63,418 nucleotides of DNA from Propionibacteriaceae bacterium (GTDB taxonomy: Bacteria; Actinomycetota; Actinomycetes; Propionibacteriales; Propionibacteriaceae), in the NCBI GenBank assembly GCA_031271975.1, contig JAISUR010000014.1:1-63418 (forward strand). The letters run 5' to 3'. The notes beneath the pieces were generated by a model. The model did no database searches, was not told the DNA's origin, and saw only the letters and a list, made by a program, of their open reading frames with translations. A program made the position numbers and the translations under genes. This document shows positions 42,490 to 51,405 of the stretch, one piece after another. Position 1 is the stretch's first letter, and each line of letters begins with the position of its first letter.

Positions 42490-45400
42490 ATGGTTGACGC
42501 GTTGTCGCGCTTGCGACGCAATTCTGTTCGGGTGCTCACTGTCCTACTGGTCAGCGGCACGCTCGCACTCAGCCCGCTGGCGGCGCCGGTGGGGCAGGCC
42601 GAGGAAGGCAGCGAAGAAGCTGTTCGCACCACCGAGCCGGCACCCGAGCCAGAGGCTGAACCGGCGCCGGAGCCGGAAGCGGAACCTGAGCCTGCCGCGC
42701 CTGCTCCAGCGGAAAGCGAAACGGAGGCGGGCGGGGAATCCGCCGAACCGGAGCCGTCCACGCCAGGAGCGATGCAGGAGACGGCGCCAGGCGAAGACGT
42801 GCCGGGCGCCGGGGCCACCGACCAGTACCTGGTCACCTATCTCAACGGCGACCAGTCGTCGGTGGTTTACACCACGCTGGAATCCAGCGGCGTGACAGTG
42901 CCCAAGCCCAGCATCTACTTGCTCGAATCCCAAGGCTTCACCTACCCGGACGACAAATACTTCGAGAACACCTGGGAATACGCCGACGACGGCCGCCCGG
43001 TGGATTTCTCCAAGGACCTGGTCACCTCGGACATCACGCTGCGCCCGATCCTCTACGACGCGGTGCGCATCTCGTTCGACACGGGCACGGCCAATCCGCC
43101 CGCCACCATCCGCGCCAAGAAGGGCAGCACGCTGGGCGAGGTCATCTTGCCGCTCGCCTCGTCCGTGTCGCGGCCGGGCTACATCCCGCGCTACTGGCAA
43201 CTGCCCGGCGGCTCCGGTGCTGTGCCGTTCGATCACGTGCTGAACGCCGACATCACGCTGGAAATGAAATACGACCCGCTGGAAGACGGCGTCCCCTACC
43301 AGATCGTCTACTGGGTGGAAAAGCCCAACCTGGGCGTCAACTTCGCGCCGCGCCCCGGCAACCCGACACACTACGACTACGCCTACACCGAAACGCTGGG
43401 CGGCGTCGGCACGCCCGGCGAGATCATCGGCGGCCCCGGCATCGGCGCCGACATCGAGATCAACTCCATCCCCGGCGCGAGCTACTTCGACTATGAAGAT
43501 CCGATGCGCTGGGCCAAATGGCAGGCCACCGAGCCCACCACGCTGACCGGGGACGGGCTGACGATCGTCAACGTATATTGCACTTTGCGCACCTACCGGA
43601 TCATCTTCGACATCGACCCGGACGGCGAGACCGGGCGCACCATGTCCGGCGACCCGGACGGGGACGGCACGTCCACCAGCTACGGATTGATTCCGTACAC
43701 CTTGACGTTCAAGTTCGGCGACAACGTGGCTGCCCGCTGGCCGCATCCGTCCCGGGGCTGGGAGTTCATCGACCCGGACGGCCAGTTCTACTCCTACTGG
43801 GAGCACCCCACGCTGGCAGTGGCCTCCGGTGACTGGCAGACCACCCGCACCGACATCACCGGCGCCATGATGCCGGTCGACCCGGCCAGTTCGGGCTACC
43901 GCCTCAAGCTGGTGTGGACCAACGTCACCGACACCGTGACGATGCACTACTGGGGCGAGGAGTTGCCGGAGCAGGCCAACGACGACACGCTCACCCGCCG
44001 GGAATGGAACGGGCGCACATGGGTGCTGCTGCCCAGCTACACCGCGTCGATCCCACCCGCCACCGACTTCCAGTCGAAGGCAATCCCGGGTTTCCTGCCC
44101 GGCACGCAGGGCGACTATTCCGACGAGGTGACCACGACCAGCTTCCCGACGGCGCAGACCTCCGAAGGCCGCTGGCACAACTACGTCAACCACTACTACA
44201 TGCGCCGCACAAACCCGCTCAGCTACGACGTCCGCGGCCACGGCACGGCGCCCGAGACCGCCAACGTGCCGTTCGGCGCGAGCCTGGCCGACTACGACAT
44301 CGTCCTGCCCAACGAGCCGGGTTGGACGTTCAAAGGCTGGTACGCCGACGCGTCCGGCACCCTGCGGTATCCATTCGAGCACACCATGCCGGCCTACGAC
44401 GTGACGCTGTACGCGAAGTGGGAATCCACCGACCACACCGTCACGTTCGTGGATTCCGACGGCACACCGCTGGCCAGCGATGGGTCCCAAGTCCAAGGCG
44501 TCCAGAACGGCCACACGGTCAACTTCAACAACCTGACCATCGGCGGGCAGCGCTACGTCGCCAAGGAAACCAACGACTCCGCGCGGGGGGCGTTGGACGG
44601 CTGGGACCGCAAGGCGACGCCAACCTCGCCCAAGCAGGCTTTCGACCCTGACACCGCACTGTTCGGCGACCTCGTGCTCTACGCGCGCTGGCAGACCACA
44701 GAGTTGGCGATCACCTACCACCAGCTCGACGGCACCCTCGTCGGCACAGACGACTCCGACGGCAACGGTTACCGCAACGGCGTCATGGCGGTCGTGCGGG
44801 ATGGCACCGGCGTGGAATGCCCCGAAGACACCGTCTTCGTCGGCTGGCGCATCGACGCGACTGGCGCCGTCTACCTGCCGGACGCCGGCTTCCGGGTGGC
44901 GGGCAACCCACACTTCTATCCGTTCTGCCCGGCGTCGGGCGGCGACTTGGACGATGTCACCTACGTGGCCAATGGCAACTGGGTGGTCTCGTTCCTAGAC
45001 GGCTACGGCTCGGTGATCCTGACTGAGGAGGTGGCGCCGGGAGCGACCGCCACTATTCCGCTGCGCGAAGACCTGAACGCCGCCGGATTCTCCATACCCA
45101 CAGGCACCACGTTCGAGGACGACTGGGCATTGGACGGTGTCGAGTACAACTTCTTGACGCCAGTCGAAGGGCACCTCGTGCTGCGGCCGATCCTGTACGA
45201 CGTCGTCCACCTCTATTTCGAGACGTTGGGATCGCCCGTCGACGCGATGACCGTGCGCAAGGACTCCCTGATCGGCATGCTCACCATCCCCGATATCCAC
45301 TCGATCGAGCGGCCGGGCTACAACGCCCTGTACTGGACCCTCGACCCGCCGACGGCGCGCACCCGCGCGCCGATCGAAGACGACTATGTGGTCAGCGAAG

Positions 45401-48400
45401 ACACCACCTTGTTCCTGGTTTGGGAGGCGGTGGAGAACGGCTCGCCATACCACGTCGTCTATTGGGTGGAACGGCCGAATCTGGGGCCCTACACCTCGCC
45501 CACGCCGGGCAACCCGGATCACTATGTCCTGGGCTACCAAGAACCGGCCGCTCGCTACGCGACCGCGGGGCAGACTGTCGGCGGGACGGGCGCGGAAATA
45601 GCCATCGACTCGCTGCCGAGCACCAACCCGTTCGAAGCCGACGACCCGATGCGCTACGCCCAGTGGCAGCAAACTGAAACCACGGTTGTGCGCGGCGACG
45701 GCGCCACCATCGTGAACGTGTACTGCCAGTTGCGGGTGTATTGGTTCCAGTTCAAGCTGACCGACTCGCACCAAGTGCTGACATTCGACTCCGACTTGGA
45801 CGGTGTGCCCGAGGATTACACGACGAAAAAGCCACTGGAATTGCCCTACAAGTTCGGGCAGCAGTTCGGCAACACCTGGCCGCACCCGGACACGGGAGCG
45901 GTATTCACCGTGACCAGCGGCATGATGTACAACTACTGGAAGGCTCCTTCGGACACCACGCTGGTCGCGTCGACGGCCAGCAAGCTTTGGTCCACGCCGC
46001 GAATCTCCGCCACGGCCGAACTGATGCCACGCACTCCGACCCGCTCCACTCCGATCACGCTGACGTTGTCGCTGGTCAAATCCGAGCAGCCGCGCGAAAT
46101 CCGCTACTGGGCCGAACCTACGCCAGAGCAGACCGCGGGCACCCAGCGCAGCTATGCCGGCCAGCCGTACTACCTGATGGAAGACCTGAACGCGCAAATG
46201 CGCTGGTCAGCCTCCTACCTGCCAAAGGCGGTGCGCGGTATGAGCGTGGTGCTCACCGAGTACCAGGTGTCCGCGCAGGAACGCAGCGAAACTGAAACCA
46301 GCGAAGCTATCTATTTAGCGGACGGAACCATCGATTACAACCAGCCTTATGTCCACTTTTACTACAGCCGCGACCCGGCGGACTTGATCTATGACACCCG
46401 CGGGCACGGGAGCGTGGACACAGTGAACCTCAAGTTCGGCTACTCGATGGCCAACTACAACATCACCCTGCCCAGCACCGAGTCCGCCAAGTTCCTGGGC
46501 TGGTATGCGGATTCCAATCTGACGTTGCCGTTCGACTTCAACCAGACCATCGGCACCTCGAATGTCATCGTCTACGCGAAATGGGAGTCCAACGACCACA
46601 CCATCACCTTCGTCGATTCTGATGGCTCGCCCCTGGCTACCGACGGCTCCGACACCCAAGGTGTGGCCAACGGGGACCCCGTCAACTTCAACGCGCTCAC
46701 CATCGGCGGGCTGCACTTCCTGGCCAACTACCTCTCCGACCCAATCCGGGGCGTGTTCACCGGCTGGGCCTACAAGCCGACCGGCAAGGACACGCTGCAC
46801 ACCTTCCCGACGGACACGAAGGTTTACCGCGACTACACGCTCTACGCGCGCTGGAAGACAACCGGGCTATTCGCTTACTACCATGCCCTGACCGGTCCGA
46901 CCATCGGCATCGACAAAGGCCCCGACGAGGCAGGTTACGCGCAAGGGGCGTCCGTCACCGCGTGGGACACCGTGGGAATCGACCCCGGCTGTGTGGGGGG
47001 CCAGACGTTCATCGGCTGGCGGATCAACGGCAAGGGCGCCATCTACGCGCCCGGCGCGTCATTCGTGATGGCTGGCGAGCCGCACCTGTATCCGTACTGC
47101 AAACCGGCCTACGACGACGGGGCGCTGGTGCGGGTCACGTTCGCCTCGAATACCGGTTCCGGCTGGGGCTTGGACGTTGACGGCGACGGCATCGACGACC
47201 CCACCTACCAGATGGTGCGCGGCAACAACGCCAACACCTTGGTGCCCGCCGAAGTGCCCGCTTTCACGCGGAAGGGCTACCGCATGACCGGCTGGAACAC
47301 GGCCGCGGACGGCTCCGGCACCCAGTACGGATTGGGAGCGGAGTTCATCGCCACAGCCAGCACCCAGACGCTCTACGCGCAGTGGGTGGAAGACCGGGCC
47401 CTGCTCGCCTACACGGTCTCCAACCGGGACTACGGACACGTGCTGCACTGCGGTGAGGGGGATCCGCTGGCGGGCACCTCCGAATCGCTCGGTGTGGTAA
47501 CCGGGCAGCCTTGCGGCGCCCTGGCCGAACCCGCGTCCGAGGGCTACCGCTTCGCCGGCTGGTACTCCGACGGCAAGTTGGTTTCCACCGACCCGCTGCT
47601 GGTGCCCGGCAAGGGCAGTGACGGCCTGTACGCGTCGGCCACCTACGAGGCCCGCTTCGAACCGGTCATGTACGACGTCACCTTCCGGATCGTCTTCGTG
47701 GACCTGGAAGGCAACCAGCGCCGCGAACCTGTGGTGCTCGGAACGCAGGCCGTGGCGCACGGTTCGCCGGCGACCGCGCCCATGGTGAACGTGCCGGAAG
47801 GCTACGACTTCACCGCTTGGGATAAGGCGTTCAGCAACGTCACCGGGAACATGGTCGTCACCGGCACGTTGGTGTTGAAGCGCTTCACCGTGATTTTCGC
47901 CGACTACGACGACCGGGTCATCTCCACGCAGAAGGTGTACTGGGGCGAGGACGCGGTGGCGCCACCAGACCCGACCCGCGCCGGCCATCGCTTCACAGCA
48001 TGGGATCCGGCGGGTTGGACGAACGTGAAACGCGACTTGCTGATCCACGCGCAGTACGACACCGTCACCCACATCGTCATCTTCGTGGACCAAGACGGGA
48101 ATGAGATTGACCGCGAAATCGTGGCCGACGGCGGATCGGTGAACCCGCCGCACGATCCCGAGTGGGAGGGCCACGAGTTCGAAGGCTGGGACAAGGAAAA
48201 GGAGTTGGAAAACGTCACCGAGGACCTGATCGTGTCGCCGATCTTCCACCCGCTCAGCTACACGGTGACTTTCCTGGACCACGACGACACGGTGCTGTCG
48301 GTGCAGCAGGTGCTTTGGGGAGACGCGGCCACGGAAGTGCTGCCGGACCATTCCTCTCACCACTTCGTGGAGTGGGACCAAGACTTCTCGGTGGTCAAGT

Positions 48401-48636
48401 CCGATCTGGTGGTCCGGGCCCGCTGTGAGGCATTGCGCGGATCAGTGCCGCATGGAGGCGGGGACGACGAACCTGCCGAAACCGCGTCGCCCACCTTGCC
48501 TTACACCGGGTCCGACCCGTGGTTCGCGGTGTTCCTGGGCGTGGCGATGGTGCTTTGCGGGGCGGGTATCCGGGTGATCGGAAGGCCGCGCCGCCAGAGC
48601 TTCGACCTTGACGACGAATTCCACGGGGACCACTAG
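42490..48636 (+). CDS. Giant LPYTG-anchored surface protein with InlB/Listeria-Bacteroides repeats
   Basis: A 2048-residue cell-wall protein. It has an N-terminal signal peptide (MVDALSRLRRNSVRVLTVLLVSGTLALSPLAAPVGQA), a Glu/Pro/Ala-rich stalk to about residue 108, two copies of a large module (see separate entries), and several InlB B-repeat/List-Bact-type repeats to about residue 1990 (FTRKGYRMTGWNTAADGSGTQYG; AGHRFTAWDPAGW; GHEFEGWDKE). The sortase signal is LPYTG (2003-2007), then a membrane helix and a short tail (RVIGRPRRQSFDLDDEFHGDH) that is not as basic as usual. Such proteins act in adhesion. ATG 42490 has GGGGGGAAC upstream and a TTG lies one codon earlier. It stands alone; no sortase is in the window. 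Confidence 0.93.
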   Translation: MVDALSRLRRNSVRVLTVLLVSGTLALSPLAAPVGQAEEGSEEAVRTTEPAPEPEAEPAPEPEAEPEPAAPAPAESETEAGGESAEPEPSTPGAMQETAPGEDVPGAGATDQYLVTYLNGDQSSVVYTTLESSGVTVPKPSIYLLESQGFTYPDDKYFENTWEYADDGRPVDFSKDLVTSDITLRPILYDAVRISFDTGTANPPATIRAKKGSTLGEVILPLASSVSRPGYIPRYWQLPGGSGAVPFDHVLNADITLEMKYDPLEDGVPYQIVYWVEKPNLGVNFAPRPGNPTHYDYAYTETLGGVGTPGEIIGGPGIGADIEINSIPGASYFDYEDPMRWAKWQATEPTTLTGDGLTIVNVYCTLRTYRIIFDIDPDGETGRTMSGDPDGDGTSTSYGLIPYTLTFKFGDNVAARWPHPSRGWEFIDPDGQFYSYWEHPTLAVASGDWQTTRTDITGAMMPVDPASSGYRLKLVWTNVTDTVTMHYWGEELPEQANDDTLTRREWNGRTWVLLPSYTASIPPATDFQSKAIPGFLPGTQGDYSDEVTTTSFPTAQTSEGRWHNYVNHYYMRRTNPLSYDVRGHGTAPETANVPFGASLADYDIVLPNEPGWTFKGWYADASGTLRYPFEHTMPAYDVTLYAKWESTDHTVTFVDSDGTPLASDGSQVQGVQNGHTVNFNNLTIGGQRYVAKETNDSARGALDGWDRKATPTSPKQAFDPDTALFGDLVLYARWQTTELAITYHQLDGTLVGTDDSDGNGYRNGVMAVVRDGTGVECPEDTVFVGWRIDATGAVYLPDAGFRVAGNPHFYPFCPASGGDLDDVTYVANGNWVVSFLDGYGSVILTEEVAPGATATIPLREDLNAAGFSIPTGTTFEDDWALDGVEYNFLTPVEGHLVLRPILYDVVHLYFETLGSPVDAMTVRKDSLIGMLTIPDIHSIERPGYNALYWTLDPPTARTRAPIEDDYVVSEDTTLFLVWEAVENGSPYHVVYWVERPNLGPYTSPTPGNPDHYVLGYQEPAARYATAGQTVGGTGAEIAIDSLPSTNPFEADDPMRYAQWQQTETTVVRGDGATIVNVYCQLRVYWFQFKLTDSHQVLTFDSDLDGVPEDYTTKKPLELPYKFGQQFGNTWPHPDTGAVFTVTSGMMYNYWKAPSDTTLVASTASKLWSTPRISATAELMPRTPTRSTPITLTLSLVKSEQPREIRYWAEPTPEQTAGTQRSYAGQPYYLMEDLNAQMRWSASYLPKAVRGMSVVLTEYQVSAQERSETETSEAIYLADGTIDYNQPYVHFYYSRDPADLIYDTRGHGSVDTVNLKFGYSMANYNITLPSTESAKFLGWYADSNLTLPFDFNQTIGTSNVIVYAKWESNDHTITFVDSDGSPLATDGSDTQGVANGDPVNFNALTIGGLHFLANYLSDPIRGVFTGWAYKPTGKDTLHTFPTDTKVYRDYTLYARWKTTGLFAYYHALTGPTIGIDKGPDEAGYAQGASVTAWDTVGIDPGCVGGQTFIGWRINGKGAIYAPGASFVMAGEPHLYPYCKPAYDDGALVRVTFASNTGSGWGLDVDGDGIDDPTYQMVRGNNANTLVPAEVPAFTRKGYRMTGWNTAADGSGTQYGLGAEFIATASTQTLYAQWVEDRALLAYTVSNRDYGHVLHCGEGDPLAGTSESLGVVTGQPCGALAEPASEGYRFAGWYSDGKLVSTDPLLVPGKGSDGLYASATYEARFEPVMYDVTFRIVFVDLEGNQRREPVVLGTQAVAHGSPATAPMVNVPEGYDFTAWDKAFSNVTGNMVVTGTLVLKRFTVIFADYDDRVISTQKVYWGEDAVAPPDPTRAGHRFTAWDPAGWTNVKRDLLIHAQYDTVTHIVIFVDQDGNEIDREIVADGGSVNPPHDPEWEGHEFEGWDKEKELENVTEDLIVSPIFHPLSYTVTFLDHDDTVLSVQQVLWGDAATEVLPDHSSHHFVEWDQDFSVVKSDLVVRARCEALRGSVPHGGGDDEPAETASPTLPYTGSDPWFAVFLGVAMVLCGAGIRVIGRPRRQSFDLDDEFHGDH
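42823..44970 (+). repeat. Surface protein module, copy A
   Basis: Residues about 112-827 of the surface protein. Landmarks, in order: YLVTYLNGDQSS, LVTSDITLRPILYDAVRISF, GVPYQIVYWVEKPNLG, DPMRWAKWQATEPTTLTGDG, VNVYCTLRTY, WPHPSRGW, YDVRGHGTAPET, YDVTLYAKWESTDHTVTFVD, GWRIDATGAVYLP and HFYPFC. The same landmarks recur in the same order in copy B. Confidence 0.85.
44971..47130 (+). repeat. Surface protein module, copy B
   Basis: Residues about 828-1547. Landmarks parallel copy A: NWVVSFLDGYGS, GHLVLRPILYDVVHLYF, GSPYHVVYWVERPNLG, DPMRYAQWQQTETTVVRGDG, VNVYCQLRVY, WPHPDTGA, YDTRGHGSVDTV, NVIVYAKWESNDHTITFVD, GWRINGKGAIYAP and HLYPYC. The copies are diverged along most of their length, so the duplication is old rather than a recent tandem event. 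Confidence 0.85.
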
Positions 48637-48645
48637 ACTTGCCGC

Positions 48646-48918
48646 ATGCCTGAACAGCACTTGCAGGTCCGGATACCGCCCGAGTTGGCGGCGGGGAATT
48701 TCGCCGATTTCATCCGCGCCTGGCACACGTCCGACGCGTTCGTCTTGGACTTCGCGGCCTTCACCGATCCGCCCCGAAAGGAAGACGACCGCATCGTGCG
48801 TGATGCGGCCGTCGTTTCACGGGTGCGTATCCCGCCGGCCCAAGTCTTCGAGTTGATGAAAGCGTTGGAGCAGCAGTTGAGCGCCTGGGAGAAGGAAAAC
48901 CCAGGGCGTAAGGCCTGA
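48646..48918 (+). CDS. DUF3467 protein
   Basis: A 90-residue protein (QVRIPPELAAGNFADFIRAWHTSDAFVLDFAAFTDPP, then VSRVRIPPAQVFELMKALEQQLSAWEKENPG). The pattern Y/F-x-x-x-H-T-x-x-x-F-x-L-D-F and the final helix are typical of DUF3467. No function is known. It starts 9 bp after the giant surface gene and is probably independent of it. Confidence 0.85.
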   Translation: MPEQHLQVRIPPELAAGNFADFIRAWHTSDAFVLDFAAFTDPPRKEDDRIVRDAAVVSRVRIPPAQVFELMKALEQQLSAWEKENPGRKA

Positions 48919-48921
48919 GCC

Positions 48922-49218
48922 CTACGCGTGCGCGGCCGCTTGGCGGCGGCCGAGCAACACAGTCACGCCCCAAGCTGCCAAAGCCAAGGCCAGCACAGCC
49001 AGTCCCAGCAGCGCGTCGTCGGCGACCGCGGCAAGGTCGGCCAACTCGACGAACGCCTCACCTTCGGCCAGCGCCGCGAAACCGTCCACGCACCACATCA
49101 GCGCCGCGCCCCACAGCATGAGAGCGAGCACGCCGAGGCGGTACTTGGCGAACTGCGGCCTGGCGAAACGCAGGACCGTCACAATCAACGCGGCCAACGC
49201 CGTGAGGATGAGGGTCAC
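48922..49218 (-). CDS. Small membrane protein next to hyp genes (98 aa)
   Basis: Three hydrophobic segments (LILTALAALIVTVLRFA; LGVLALMLWGAALMWCVDGFAAL; LLGLAVLALALAAWGVTVLLG) with a short acidic loop (EGEAFVELADLAAVADDA). GTG start overlapping the stop of the next membrane gene as GTGA. I do not recognise the family. Its coupling to the 118-residue membrane protein and position after hypA-hypB suggest one transcript. Confidence 0.75.
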   Translation of the reverse strand: MTLILTALAALIVTVLRFARPQFAKYRLGVLALMLWGAALMWCVDGFAALAEGEAFVELADLAAVADDALLGLAVLALALAAWGVTVLLGRRQAAAHA

Positions 49219-49571
49219 GGTGCGCTCTTCGTCAGCGCCGCGCGCACCGCCGGAACATGGTCGGCGACCAGAACCATGGCGGCCCAGGCGAGCAGGACGA
49301 TGACAGCCATGCCCACGCCGACCGTGCCGACTTCCTGCAGCATGACGGAGGTCTGCTCAGCGGAAGCCATCGCCGTCAGGAACGGCGGCGCGAAAACGAC
49401 TTCGCCGTGCCAGATGTGCTCCAGCGCCAACAGCAGGGCGCCGCCCCACATCATGGTCAGCAGCCAGGTGAACTTGGTGCGCCAGGAGACGCTGCCGCCC
49501 TTCTCGGGAACCTTGCCCTTGACTGCGGTCGCGACCAGCGCGGCAGCGGTGGGAACCAGGAAACAAGCCAT
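49215..49571 (-). CDS. Membrane protein with conserved HIWHGE motif, downstream of hypB (118 aa)
   Basis: Residues: ACFLVPTAAALVATAVKGKVPEKGG, a membrane helix with LLTMMWGGALLLALEHIWHGEV, and a C-terminal helix (VGVGMAVIVLLAWAAMVLVADHV). The paired His and Glu in LEHIWHGE look like metal ligands. ATG 49571 was chosen because AAAGGAG lies upstream; an ATG at 49589 lies before that site. It follows hypB by 63 bp on the same strand. I do not recognise the family with confidence. A nickel- or hydrogenase-related role is suggested only by context. Confidence 0.75.
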   Translation of the reverse strand: MACFLVPTAAALVATAVKGKVPEKGGSVSWRTKFTWLLTMMWGGALLLALEHIWHGEVVFAPPFLTAMASAEQTSVMLQEVGTVGVGMAVIVLLAWAAMVLVADHVPAVRAALTKSAP

Positions 49572-49634
49572 TGGGGGAACTCCTTTCATGCGGCTCTGTG
49601 GCGAGCCCTCTCAGCTATGTCTTTGAGCCCGACT

Positions 49635-50456
49635 CTAGACCGCATTTGTTTCAGGTGTGTTTAACAGCCAATCGACCCACTCGGCTACGCCGTCGCCGGT
49701 CTTAGCAGAAGTGAGTAGGACTTTCGCGTGCGGGTTGATCGCGGCCACGTTCGCCAGGAACAACCCCATGTCGAAGTCGAGGTATGGCAGCAGGTCGGTC
49801 TTGTTGACGACGATCGCCTCGACGTTGCGGAACATGACGGGGTATTTCAGCGGCTTGTCCTCGCCCTCGGTGACCGACGCCACCATGGCCCGCCGATGCG
49901 CGCCGACGTCAAATTCGGCTGGGCAGACCAAGTTGCCGACATTCTCGACGATGACCAAGTCCAGCTTGGCCAAGTCGAGCCGGGTCAAGGCATGGGCGAC
50001 CATGGGCGCGTCGAGGTGGCATTCCCCGCCGAACCCGTCGGAGGTGTTCAACAAGCTGATCTGCGCCCCAAAACCGCGCAGCCGGTCGGCGTCGATGGCG
50101 GTTTCCACGTCGCCTTCGACGATCCCGACGCGGGTCTTGTCGCGCAGGGCCGCGAGCGTCTTGGCGAGCAGCGTCGTCTTGCCCGCGCCCGGCGACGACA
50201 TCAGGTTGACAGCGCGCACGCCGGCGGCGTCGAGAGCGGCGCGGTTGGCCGCGGCCGCCCGGTCGTTCTCGTCGAAAATGCGCTCCAACACGGAGATTCG
50301 CTCCGTGCCGGTGGCGTAGTTCGAATGATCTCCTACCAAGTCCTCATCATGGGTGTGGTGGTGGTCATGGTCGTGGGAGTGCCCGTGGCCGTGTTCGCCG
50401 TGTTCGTGATCGTGTTCGTGGACCGTGCCGTCGTCATGCCTGTGAAACCGACCCAT
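49635..50456 (-). CDS. hypB: HypB, nickel-insertion GTPase
   Basis: GTPase that delivers Ni to [NiFe]-hydrogenase precursors. 273 residues. The N-terminus has a His-rich Ni-storage stretch (HEHDHEHGEHGHGHSHDHDHHHTH). The G domain has NLMSSPGAGKTTLL (Walker A), VGIVEGDVETAIDADR, VIVENVGNLVCPAEFDVGAH (metal-linked GTPase motif) and VVNKTDLLPYL. It overlaps hypA by 23 bp. The His stretch lies in the overlap/early region of the gene. Confidence 0.96.
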   Translation of the reverse strand: MGRFHRHDDGTVHEHDHEHGEHGHGHSHDHDHHHTHDEDLVGDHSNYATGTERISVLERIFDENDRAAAANRAALDAAGVRAVNLMSSPGAGKTTLLAKTLAALRDKTRVGIVEGDVETAIDADRLRGFGAQISLLNTSDGFGGECHLDAPMVAHALTRLDLAKLDLVIVENVGNLVCPAEFDVGAHRRAMVASVTEGEDKPLKYPVMFRNVEAIVVNKTDLLPYLDFDMGLFLANVAAINPHAKVLLTSAKTGDGVAEWVDWLLNTPETNAV

Positions 50457-50796
50457 TTGAGACCTCCACGTCTATGGACCTGACTAGGAACTCTTCCCCG
50501 CTGCGCACCGTCACATCCGCCGAGCCGCAGGAAGCGCATCTCAGTATAGGCGCGCCGCGCAGGCGCGTGTCCTGGCCGCAGACTGCGCAATTGATCACCC
50601 CCGGGATGTGGTTGATCTCCAGTTTCGACCCAGCCAATGGGCCGCCGGCGCTGACGATGTCCCAGGAATACTCCAAAGTGGCCGGCACGACTTGCCGCAA
50701 CTCCCCCACATCCAAGGCGATCCTCGCCACCGGGGCTCCTTTGGCGGCCCGGGTGACGATGCCGCTGATGGAGCGGCAAAGCGCCAATTCATGCAC
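50434..50796 (-). CDS. hypA: HypA, nickel chaperone
   Basis: Passes Ni to hydrogenase together with HypB. 120 residues starting GTG as VHELALCRSI, with His2 being the Ni ligand after the initiator. The zinc site is CAVCGQ and CASCGS. It overlaps hypB at the 3' end. The ECF sigma gene starts 118 bp away in the opposite direction. Confidence 0.95.
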   Translation of the reverse strand: MHELALCRSISGIVTRAAKGAPVARIALDVGELRQVVPATLEYSWDIVSAGGPLAGSKLEINHIPGVINCAVCGQDTRLRGAPILRCASCGSADVTVRSGEEFLVRSIDVEVSNGSVSQA

Positions 50797-50913
50797 GCCG
50801 CCAGTGTGGCACATCCGGCCCGAGACCCGCGCTGCCAGACGGGACGTTCGCCGACCGGGCAACGTTTCGGGTAGGTTCTCGCATTAGACAGGTATACGGC
50901 GCAGGAGTAGGCC

Positions 50914-51405
50914 TTGGCCGAGGTGGAGACACCCCAGGCGGAGTCTTTCGACGACTTCGTCCATCGGCGTTCGCCCGCACTCCTGCGCTTCGCGAAAATG
51001 ATCACGGGGAACGACCATGACGCCGCAGACGCTGTACAAGAGGCGCTGATGGCCGTCTATTCCCGCTGGCAACGCCTCAGCCCGGACGGCAACCCAGAGG
51101 CGTACGCGAAGCGCTGCATCGTCAACACCCACCGGATGCGGCTGCGCAAGTACCGCCGCGAAACGATCGGCGATGTTCCCGAGCAGTCCCGCGCGGACAG
51201 CTACGCCGTCGAATCCGACAACCTGATGGCCAGCGATGTCTTCGGCGCGCTCTCCACCCGGCAGCGCGCGGCCGTCGTCCTGCGTTTCAACGAAGACCTC
51301 GCCTTTGCCCAAATCGCCGAGGTGTTGGGCTGCACCGAAGCGACCGCGCGCAGCCTGGTCCACCGGGCCCTGGAGCAACTGCGGAAGGAGGTGCGCCGTG
51401 GCTGA
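50914..51405 (+). CDS. ECF sigma factor, SigE family
   Basis: A 163-residue sigma factor: region 2 (LLRFAKMITGNDHDAADAVQEALMAVYSRW) and region 4 (ALSTRQRAAVVLRFNEDLAFAQIAEVLGCTEATARSLVHRALEQL). The TTG start has GCAGGAGTAGG upstream. It overlaps the next gene by 8 bp. The pair sits between hypBA and hypFECD. It might control those genes, but no matching promoter was recognised. Confidence 0.93.
   Translation: MAEVETPQAESFDDFVHRRSPALLRFAKMITGNDHDAADAVQEALMAVYSRWQRLSPDGNPEAYAKRCIVNTHRMRLRKYRRETIGDVPEQSRADSYAVESDNLMASDVFGALSTRQRAAVVLRFNEDLAFAQIAEVLGCTEATARSLVHRALEQLRKEVRRG

Noticed and set aside
42544-44913. Minus-strand open frame of 789 codons within the giant surface gene
   Set aside because: Val/Gly/Arg-rich shadow of the surface protein; no start context or motif.
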